From positions 1 through 48,136 of the forward strand of contig JAJJLU010000426.1 of the NCBI GenBank assembly GCA_023807065.1: a stretch of DNA of 48,136 bases, read 5' to 3'. Positions 8,763 through 20,700 of this stretch are shown here, piece after piece. The notes beneath the pieces are model-generated. The model saw nothing but the letters and a program-made list of their open reading frames with translations, did not search any database and had not been told where the DNA came from. The DNA comes from Isotricha intestinalis (lineage: Eukaryota; Ciliophora; Litostomatea; Vestibuliferida; Isotrichidae). Position 1 is the stretch's first letter. Each line of letters starts with the position of its first letter. The position numbers were made by a program, and so were the translations under genes.

Positions 8763-11700
8763 TTAATCTTCATCATCCCAAATTTCTCTAGCATTCCCAT
8801 CAGTATCAATAGCTTGGCAATGAGTAATAGCATATTTTAATTTATCATGTAAAATTTCATAACTTGAATATTTAGGAATTTCTAAACTGAAAAAGCAAGT
8901 ATGACTTTGAGGTAAAGCGACATCAGGATTAGAATGATGAAGCATTTCAACTCTATGTTTCATAGGAAAATCTTTACTAGTTAAAGGTAATCTACTTCTT
9001 CCCCAAACAAATCTTAAATACATTGCTCTTTCTTCTGCTGTAAATTCTTCTAAACATTTCCAGAAATATTGAACTATTTCATCTGATTCATTACATCCTC
9101 TATATAATGTATTTTCTTTTAATAATTCTATATCTAATATTGGCTTTCCGCATACTAACATTTCTAATTCATTCCAAGATATTAATTTTAATATTCCTAC
9201 TGGAATTACTTGTTCTAAACCATTTCTAATTGAATCTATTTGAATTTGACCTTCATTTAATCTTGTTTGTTCTACTAATTCTATATAATTTTTCTTATTT
9301 TCTAATGTTAAATCTATATTCCTTCCATTTTCTATTATGGGAACTTCACTTCCATTAGATAATATAGTAGTAAATTTATAATCAGAATATAAAGTAAATT
9401 GATCTTTATCACTTATTCTGTTAATATCATCTAAAAATTGAATAGCATATTTATCAATCATTTCTAAATCTTTTCTATCTTTAGGAACTTCTAATAAACT
9501 TTTCCAAAAAATAGAAGGAAGATCCATATTAATAAATTCTCCAGTTCTAATAGCATATCCAATTAAACCACCGAAAACTTTATACATTTCAAGTTCTATT
9601 ATAGAATTTGCTCCTGGATTAACTACCCATTTTTCTCTGAATGAACCACTTTCATTTTTTTGATTTGGACTTGGAATAAATAATGATAAAGCACTACTTT
9701 GAAGCTCACTAAATGCTTGAGATAAACATTCTCTATATGGTCCTCCTGCATCTATCGATGCTTCACCTACGAAATTTACTGTAAATAATTTTGAAGAATT
9801 ATTATTTCCTGATTCTTTTTTCTTTCTAAATATTTTAAAATTATAATTTCGAAGATGTTGAAACATTGCTCCAAATATTGTATTTTCACCTAATAAATCT
9901 GGCTTTCCTTTATCAATAAATTTACGGACTTTCATTCTGTTTATTTTTAATTCTCCTGGACTTGATGTATATGAAGTATTTTCTAAATAATATTGTATTG
10001 ATTCATTTTTAGTATCCCAAAATATTAATGGAGTTATTCTACTGAATAATGTTGATAATCTTTGAGAACTTTGAAGAGATTTACTAAAATCTATATATGG
10101 GAGAAGATTTTTAACTTTTTCATTTAGGACTTTTAATAACAAAAACATTTTTCTCAAAACTTCATTTTGAAGAGATGATAATTCACTTCTTATTGATAAA
10201 CTTTCCTTTTTAAATACTAAATCTTTTAAAGAATAATTGAATATTGATTTATCTGCTTTTTGAGACATTTCGTTTAAGTAATCAACAAATTGTTCATATA
10301 TTTCAAATTTATTTACTGATTTTAATTCATCTGAAAAAGCTTTGAAACTTTTTGAAAATTTATTTATTACTTTTTCACAACCTACATCATTAAATATTGG
10401 AGTTATTGAAAATTTATATCCATAACCAATTGAAGTTCCATAATAATTAGTTTCATTTAAATTAGATATACTTTTTATTGATAAAACTTTATTAAAATCA
10501 TTTGATTTATAAAATACTTTTGCATTAGTTAAAACAGGTGTATAATGTGATATACAATATTCACATAAATATTTCCTTTCCTTATTATTTTCTTGATATA
10601 AATAATAATGATTTTTCTTATTATTTGAATTTTCAAGAATAGGATTAATTTCTTCTCCACAACTATTACAAATAATTTTTCCACTTTCATTATTTTCAAA
10701 TTCAATTTTTCCGTTTTTTTCAAAAATACTTTTAATTAAATTATAATCATTCATAGGAGCTTTAACCACTAAAACATTATTATCTAAATTATCTTGATCA
10801 GAGCACTTTTGACAAAACATGAAATTATTTTCCAAATTATAAATTAAATTACCAATAATATTTAAATTACATTTATGACATTTTTCATTATGATAATCTC
10901 TAATTAATTCAAAAGGTTTAACTTTACACATTATAATAGTTCCTCTAGGTCCAGAAAATATTTTAATAGGTTCTTTATCATTAAAGAAAGTATTCATAAT
11001 AGGTTTACTAAAAGTATCTTTTTTTTCAGTTTTAACTCCAGAAAGTGAAACCCCTAATTTACCTCCAACATTATCACCCATAACAAACACTTCATTTTTT
11101 CCAGTTTTTTTATTTCTAGCTAAAACAATAGAAAATTCAACTTGCATAGAAATTTCAATAACTTCCCATTCTTCTTCGAAAAATTTAACTAAAGTAGGTT
11201 CATTAACATCATTAAAATGACCATGACCTAATTGTCCTTTAGTATTAGAACCCCAAGTAAATAATTCACCTTCATTAGTAATAGCAGCAGCACTCATTTT
11301 AGTAGCAGTAATAAATTTAAATTCTTTATTTTCAATTTGTGGATTTGTTAATTTTTTCAATTGTTGAATATCTTGTTCTTTACATCCTGTTCTTCCATTT
11401 TTTGACCATCCTGCAGTATATAAATTTTTTTTCCCTGTTGATAAATCTCTTATAATAAACACACTGAAAAATTCACCAGGAGCAACCATTTCAACAAAGT
11501 CATTTTTATTTAATTGAATTGGCTTTGGTGAATTATTTCTTCCTGAAGCAGGTTCACCATTTTGATTATAATCATTATTACCAATATGCCATAATTTTCC
11601 CTCTGAAGTTACTAATAATGTATGAGTTTCACTCATTGATATTTGACTTATTTGTTTTGTAAAATTCATACTTGTAATATCATTTACTGGACTTGTATAT

Positions 11701-14700
11701 GCCTGACCTAATTGACCATTATTATTTATTCCTACTGAGAAAAATGAATTGTCTTTTGTTATTACTATTGAACTTCCATTATATACGCATAATTTAGAAA
11801 ATTTTTCTCCCAGTAATTTATCACTTTTATTATATTTATTTTCATTAGTAAATTTATCTGATGTTTGCTTTAATCCGGCTGCTACACCATTTCCAGCTGA
11901 AAGAATTTCTCCATCTTCTGTTAATATTAATGTATATGTATCTCCTATTGCTATGTCTTTAATTAAGACATTTGATAATTGAGATATACTTTTTGGAGTA
12001 ATTATATCTGATGAACTTGTTTTACCAAAACGTCCATATGCATTTGCTCCAAATGCATATAATGATGTTAAATAATTTGATGGGAAATTAACATAAATAT
12101 GACTTGAATTTACGGTAAAGTTTGCTTCATCATCATTAACAAAACATTTTAAAGGATTTTTACAATTTTTATCTGTTGAAAAAGTAATTGAATCTCCTTG
12201 ATCTAAATACGTATCTACTTTCATATTTATTTCTAATGCTGATGTATTTGGATAATGAATTAAATATGTGTGTGGGGCTTTTGAATATAAATGTGATGAT
12301 TCATATGATAATTTTGCAAAGGAAATTACATCTGGATTCATTTCTATCCAACCTAAATATTTTATGAAGTTCATATCGAAGAAATGTCTCATTATTGATG
12401 ATGTTGATAAAAGTTCATATATGAAATTTTCTAATTTTGACATTGCATTTGGAGAATATAATTCATTGTATTTTACTGAATTTTCAGGTATTTTTTGGAA
12501 TTTACCAATTTTTTCATTTTCTTCATTGGATGATATATTTTCTAAAGATTTTTCTCCTATCTTTTTATCTATTTCACATATTAATAATAATAACTCTGTT
12601 ATTAATTGAGTTCTTTTTGAATAATTTTTTTGACCTTCTACTAACATTGATTTCTTTAAAAAGTTTGAAAGATTTTTTATATTTGGAATATAATGAAATT
12701 TGGTTAATTTTTCGTTTTCTAATTCTTCAATTACAATTTTTGGATTTGTTTGTAAAACATTTAATATTTTATATGAATTTTGAATTAATAATTCTAATAT
12801 AAACCAACGTATTTGTTTATTTTCTAAAATTTTAGGTATTAATCCTGAAAGATTATTAAATAATTGATAATAATTTAAATGATTTTTTTCATCATCAAAT
12901 TCACTATTTATTAGTAAATTCCATATATCAAAGAAAATAAATGGTTTATTAACAATTAATTTTTCATCTTTTAATATATAATTATAAACTTCAGATTGTT
13001 CATTTAAAACAAATTCAATTTCTTGTAAACTCTTTTCATTAAATGTTTTAATAATATCTTCAAATTTTTTATTTTTTGATTTTCTTAAATTTAACAATAA
13101 AGCTTTTATTCTTAATAATATTTCAACACCTAAACCATTTGAAACAACAAATAATCCTTCATGAACTAATAATTTAATAATATTAAAAATTTTTTCATTC
13201 TCAATGTTTTCAAATATTTTTTCTGGAAGAAAAGTTTCAGGATATTCTAAACATTGTTCAATAATTGAAATAATAATTCTTCTAGAATAAAATATTGTAA
13301 TTTTTGAACTAATATTTTTAAAATATTGGAACAATAAATTTTTATTTTCATTAATATTAATAAATAATTCATCAAAATAATCTGGAACAACAGGTTTTTC
13401 ATTAGAATTATCTGTTCCGAAACATTGATTTTTTTCTTCTTTTTCATAAGTATATTCATCTTTTTTAATTTCATCATTATTTTCGATATCATCATTATTT
13501 AATTCTTCATTTTTGTTATCTTCTTCTTTTTTCTTATCTTCATTTTCATTTTGTAAATTAATTTTAGAAGCTTCAAGTAAATTTCCAATAATATCATTTA
13601 TATCAGTTTTATCTTTACATTTTTTCAATTCTTTAATAACAATTTCTCTTTCAAATCCAAAATCATTTACTAATTCATTTATTATTTCAGTTGAATCATT
13701 TTCATATGTCCTTTTAATCATATCCATACTTTTTAATGTTGGATTTTTGAAATTTTGATCTTTAACATTTTCAAGTTCAAATGATATTTCTATGATTTCT
13801 TCTAAATCTTCTGTTGGAATTTGAATATAACATATAAAGTCATTTTGAACAAAATCTTTTATTTTTAAATCAGTTAAAATAATAAAAACTTGTTTTGAAT
13901 AATTTGTTTTTATTATTTCTAATAAATTATTTAATAAATCTTTATTGTTTACAAATATTATTGAATTTTCTAACATTTTATATATATCTGATTTTTCATC
14001 ATTATAAATTGAGAATGGATAATAATTTGAATTTAATAATAAAATTTGTTTGTTTATACAATTTAATATTGTATTACATAAATTTAAAATTTGTTCTCCA
14101 TTTTTATATATTCTAATTAAGTAATTATTTGAATTTCTAAATGAAATATTTAATTTTGGAATTTCATTCAAGCTTTCTTTATTTTCATTACAAAAATTTT
14201 GAATTCTATATCTTTTTTCTTCATTGAATTCTAAATTTAAATAACAATTTTTATTACTAATAGTTTCTTCACCTAAATTAACAATATAATTAATAATATC
14301 TTTTAATTTTTCATTTTTATATAAAGATTCAATTGCTTTTTTGCTATTGATATAATTAGATAAAAACCTTAAAATATTAGTTTTCAAATTAATGATTTTA
14401 GAATTCATATCATTGTTTTCAATTAAAAACAAAATTAAATCATTTAATTTTTCATCAGTAATCTCAAATTTTTCATAATCAATAATTTGTTGAAAAGGCA
14501 TAACTGCATATTGTTCATAAATTTTAGGAGTTAATTCATTAATATTAAAAGATTCTTTAGTATTTAATAAAGAACCATCCATTAAAACTCCAACTTGATT
14601 TTCTATTGAATTATTAGGAGTAATTGAAATAGTTTCAAATTTAAGTTCTTTTTTTTTCTCATTTATATTATTATGTGGATTATTTCTATTTCTTCCATTT

Positions 14701-17700
14701 GGAGGAACTGATAATGGTTTACTTTGTGTAATACCAAAATAATCATGGAATGATGATGAAAAACCAATTATTGTTCCTGTCAATTTTTGTTCTTTGTAAT
14801 CTTTTTTAATAAAATTAAAATTAATATTTGAAGAATGAATTTCATTTGGTACTCTTACTTTAGAACCATTTGCTTGACCATAATAATCTCCTCCTATAAT
14901 TCCTAATATTATTTCTTCTTTTAAATAATCAATTTCTTTTGTTTTTTCATCATATAATTTTGAATTGATTATTTCATTTATTTCTTTTTTACATTTATTT
15001 GCATATGCTAATTGTCTTATAATATCTATTAGTATATTTGAAATAATATAATTACCAGTTGAATTGTAATTATTATACATCCATGATTTTTTCCTTATAT
15101 TAATTGCAAGTCCAATTAATAATTCAATATAATTTTTATATTTACAAACATATTCACCTTTATATATTTCTAAAACCTCATTAAATATAATTTCATCAGA
15201 ATTTAAACTTAAAGACATTAAAGTTTTAGCACATAAAAATTGATTTTCTGTAGAACAGTATTTCATTAATTTTATTAAAGTATAAATACTTTCAGAAGAA
15301 GTAATACTTTGAGCTATAATTTCACATTTTTGAATTGAAGCTTTATATAATATTCTTAATAATCTATTTAAAAATTCTGGATTATAAATTACTTCCCATT
15401 GAGAATTAACCATATTCTTTAATTCTTCTCCTGAGATTCCATTTTTTTTTCCAAATACATTTAACAATCCAAAACTTGGATTTTGTTTATAAAAATCATC
15501 ATAAACATTAATTAAATCATTTTCATAAAAGAAATAAGGTTTATCTTCATTAATAGGTTTTTCTTTTTCTTTTTTTTCTTTTTTCTTATTTAAATTTAAT
15601 CCATAATTATTATTACTAATATTAATATCATAATCATTTTCAACTGGAATAAAATCATCATCCATAATACTATTATCATCAAATTCACTTGAAGTGAAAC
15701 TGCCAGAATATCTTCTTGTTCTTCTTTGTCTTGCTGCTTGATCTAATTCTTGTTGTTCTAATTCTTTTTTTTTCTTTTCTTTTGATTTTTTATTTTCTCC
15801 TTCTTCTAATAAATTCATATATTGATTAAATAAAGAATATGAAATTCCTCTGTAATTATAATAATTATCTGTGGCTTTGGTAATTTCTCCAAATATTATA
15901 TTTAATATATTTTGAATTAAAGATATTGTTGAATTATTATTAATTGTCGATGTTTTTCTTTCTAATGAAAGTGATTGATTTAATTCTGAATTATTCTCAT
16001 TATCATTTATTACTCTATTAAAGCATATTGAACTTAAAATTTCAAATATTTCTAAAATATCACTTGGTAGTTCTCTTTTACTTTGTATTTTTTCATTTTT
16101 TCTATTATTAGAGTTTTTATCATTTACTTCTGATTTTGTTATCATTTTTACACTTTTTCCCCATGCAGATTTAATTGTTTCATTTTCTAATCCCCATATA
16201 ATATTAAATAAACCTTTATCAACTAAAAATTCATGATCATTTGCTCCATATCTCCAAATTAAACTATCCAAGAAAGATTCTAATTCTTTTTCATTTTTAT
16301 TTTGAATATTTTTACTAATTAAAATAGACATAAAGTTTTGGAAACTTTCTTGAATTTTATTTTCATATAATTGTCCACATCCAGGAACATTATCTAAATA
16401 ATGTGAAAAATTATTAAAATCATATTCATTATAATTTCTTAAAGAAGAACAGAACCAAGATAATAAATCTTGTAATAAATCACCATTATGAATATTTAAA
16501 AATATATTTTTTATAGTATTTAATCCAATATATCTTCCAATTGCTCTAATAGTAGATAATTTAATATTTTTATATAATTTTTTATTTGACAAATTTTCTT
16601 GTAAAAGAGGAATTATAGAATTTTGTAATGATTTAAGATTATTATCCCCTTTTAAAGCAGGAGTAGGATTTATTTTCATTAAAAATTTTGCCTTGTTAAT
16701 AGTTTGATTTACAATTTTTTTCATAATATTAAGAGCATTTTGTTCATTATCATTTTCTTGATTATTACTTAAATTATTTTCTTGATTAGGTTTTTGTTTT
16801 TCAATTGCTTCAGCGACATTTTTTCTTTTTTCAATTAACCAACTTCTCATTTGACCAGCAATCATATATTTCTTATATAAAGAATTATAAATAGGTAAGT
16901 TTTGAATTTCATTTTCATTTTCAAATGTTTTTTTACAAATTTCACAAAAGCTTTCAATTTCACAACTATGATGAATTAAACATAAAAACGCAGCTGAAAC
17001 AACATTAAAAGCATCTTCTCCTCCTACATTCGCAGCAGGATTTTTTTCAGCTAATTTTTTTTGGAAATATTTTAAAACTTTTTTACAATTTTCATCTTTA
17101 AATAATTGCATTTCTTCTTTATATCTAATATTCTGATTTTTCTTTTCTGATTTTATAAATTTATCAAATATAGTAATAATATTATTAACTAAGTTATCAT
17201 TATCTTTTTTAATTTCTTCATATTCAATTCCTCCTGAAAATAATTTCGAATTTAAAACATTTTTATATTTTTTATCTTGATCTTCGCTTCCAACAACAAC
17301 TTTCATAAAATTACCTTTAATAACAATAGAAGCACATTTACATCCAACCCAACATAAACCTCTAATTAAATTAAAATATTCATCATTTTTTTTCTTTTTT
17401 TTATTAGGTTCTTTTCCATTATGAAGTTTTAACTTAACTCCATAAGCTCCTGAATTATTAACATAATGGTTTTTAAAAGAAGCATAAACAGGATGAGTTT
17501 TTAATTCAATAGTTTCTTTTGGAAATTCTTTATTGAAATATCTTAATTTAGGAGAATAATATTTTGTCATTTTGGAATCTGAATAAAAATATAATCCTAC
17601 TGAATTTATGTATTGTTCTGAAAATGCACATTGAGGATCAAATTCTAAATATAATGGTCCTTCTTCTTCAGGAATATCTAAAATGAAATTTACTGGATTT

Positions 17701-20700
17701 GTTTCATTATATGGGTGATTTGTTTCAAATATTATTTCTTTATATTCTGAGTTTTTTTCTATTTTTGATTCTTTTTTTATTTTCATATTTTTTGTTATTG
17801 TTATATATATTAAATTCATTTGTTTTATTAAATCAGTAAATGATTCTAAAAGACATGCACTTAACAAATAATCTGATCCTAAAATTGATAATACATTAAT
17901 ATGGAATTGGAATGTTTTTATTGAGAGTAAATTTATATTTATTAATTGATCTAAAAATATTGTATATAAATTATTCATATGTTGTTTTTTATAATCTTCA
18001 AATTTTGGAATTTTTTTCTTTTTTTTTGGTTCTTCTTTTTCTTTTTTTGATGTACTTATCATATCACTTGTATCGATAAAATCATCTTCTTCATCTTCAT
18101 AATATTTATTATCATAATCTTTTTTAATAAAAGAAATATATTTTTCAATAAATGATTGAATTTGTTTAAAAATTTCTAAAACGCCATTAAATATAATATT
18201 TGTGAAATCAGTTACTAATAATTCATTTTTAATATCATCATATTGATCATTTAATAATTTTTGACTTAAATTTTTAAATAATTCCATTTGAAGAGATGAG
18301 ATAAAACTAAAAGAAACTAATTCATCATCTGAATTATGGAAAATTAAATCTTTAATATCGATTTTTCTTAAATTACTTTGAAGGAATTTTTTAACTGAAA
18401 CAACTTCCCAATTTGAAGTAATTCTTAATATTTCAAAAATGGTATCAATACAATTTTTATCTGTTTTTAAAAATACATTATGAATATTATCTTCATTAGA
18501 TAACCAAATTAAAATACATTTTGCAATATCTTTTGAATAAGGATTATTTTCATAATTATAAATATTTTCTTTTAATACTTGAATAATTTCATCATAATTT
18601 TGATATAATGTGTTTACGCTTACCATTAAAATTATTTTACATTCTTCATATAATGCTTTAATTAATTCTTTATCTTTATTATCCGCAGAATTTTTAATAT
18701 TATGATACATTTCTAATATTTTAAAAATAAATGCTTTCATTTCTAAAAATGGATTACTTTTATTTTTATTATCTCTATGAATAAAGTAATCAACTCCTAA
18801 ATTAGAAATTGATAAACATTTTAAATTTGTTCTAATAATTTTAACAATTGCTAAAAGACAATAAGCTTCAGTATCTGTAAATTTCCCTTTTAAAAAATCA
18901 ACACTATATAAATTTAAAAATTTAATTATCTTTTCAAAAACAATAGGTTCTAATTTAACACAAAAAGGTCTTCTCATAACTTCAGATAAAATTTTTCCTC
19001 TTTCAATATCATTAGTAGCAATTCTCAAATCTGGAACTTGACCATAAAATTCACTTAATTTTGCAATTGTATTAAGAATTAAACATTGAATATTCATTTT
19101 ATATTTATCATTATCATTTATATTTTCATTATTATTTATTATATTTATTTCTTTATATTTTGCAGAATTTTCATCTTCTAATCCTAAAATTGATAAAGTT
19201 AACTGTTTATCATATTTTTTAACATTAACTTCTTCTGTTAAATTTAACATTTTAATATTATTTTCACAAGATTCTATAATTTTTTCAACTGAACAAGAAG
19301 CATATTTAGGATGATTTTTAGGATATTCAACAATTGGTTTTGCACTTTGATTAAAATATGATTCTATTTGTAAAGGTTTATTTTCACTTTCATTTTTAAT
19401 ACACCAAATTAAATTATTTTTAAAATCATAACAAAATGTTCTATTTATTACATTTCCAGAAACTTCAAATTCTCCTAAAAGTTGTCCAGTAATTAATGAA
19501 AATTTAAATTTATTTATCATTAAAATATTTCCATTAGTATAAAATTCATTTTGTCCTTGAAGAAATTCTCCGTTTAATTCTTTTTTACTTTCATTTCCAG
19601 AATTATTATTATTTATATTATTTAAATTTCTATTTCTTTGATTATGATTATTATTATTATTTCTTCTATTATAAAATGGATTTATGATACCGCTATTTCC
19701 AAATAAACTACCATTATTATCATTATTATTGTTATTATTATTAAATAGTCCCTTAAGATTTTCAATTTTTTTTTCTTCATTTTCATCAAAATTATCAGCT
19801 TTTATCATATTTAATTGTACACTTCTTACATGACACATATTATTTAAAGGATCATAAATATTAACACCAAATATAGCTTTATTTTCTTTTTCTTTTTTAT
19901 TATTATCAATTTCATTTTCATTTTCTTCATCATCTTCTTTTCTATCTTCTTCATTATTAATATTATCAAACCATTTAGAAATAATATAAATATATCTTCC
20001 ATCAGTTAACATAGGAGAAGCAGCACTTGGTCTAACATTACTTCTGTCATCTAAACCCATATTTTTTTTTCTTTCAATAATATCCATCATTTCTTCATAT
20101 GAAGAATGAGGAAATTCAAATTCACTTTTTTTTTCTTCTATAAATATATGATTAATTTCTCTATAATCAACATCAAATTTATTTTCAATTTCTTCTAAAT
20201 TATCTGGATTTATACTTATAACTGGATTTGGATCTAATTGATTACTTCTATAATATAATATATTATCTACTATTGCAATTGTTCCTTTTTCTCCTGATCT
20301 ATAATCTTCTTTTGATAAATATACTTTTCCCATCATTGTATTATTATATCCTGTTCCTATTTTCAATAAATAACCTTTTGAAATAAATAAATATAAATAA
20401 CTTCCATCACATGTTGATGAATAAAATGTTTGGTTTTGCTCTTTTAAATTTGGATTAGGTTTTTTTTCCTTTTCTGTATATATTGTGTAATTCCATACTT
20501 CACTTATTAATTTTTGATTTGATTTATCTGGAGAAGATAAAGAAAATTTTATAAATTCATTTTTAAATAAATTGATTTCATAATTAAAATCAATTTTTGG
20601 ATTTGGTAATTTATTATATGATTCAATGACATCTAATAAATTTTTTAAAGATCCTTTTGCAAGAGCTAAATTAAATATAATTTTTAATGATTTCATTTTA

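Noticed and set aside
11749..12802. Several plus-strand open frames within the HECT gene
   Set aside because: Antisense shadows of a strongly supported coding region with RCC1 repeats.
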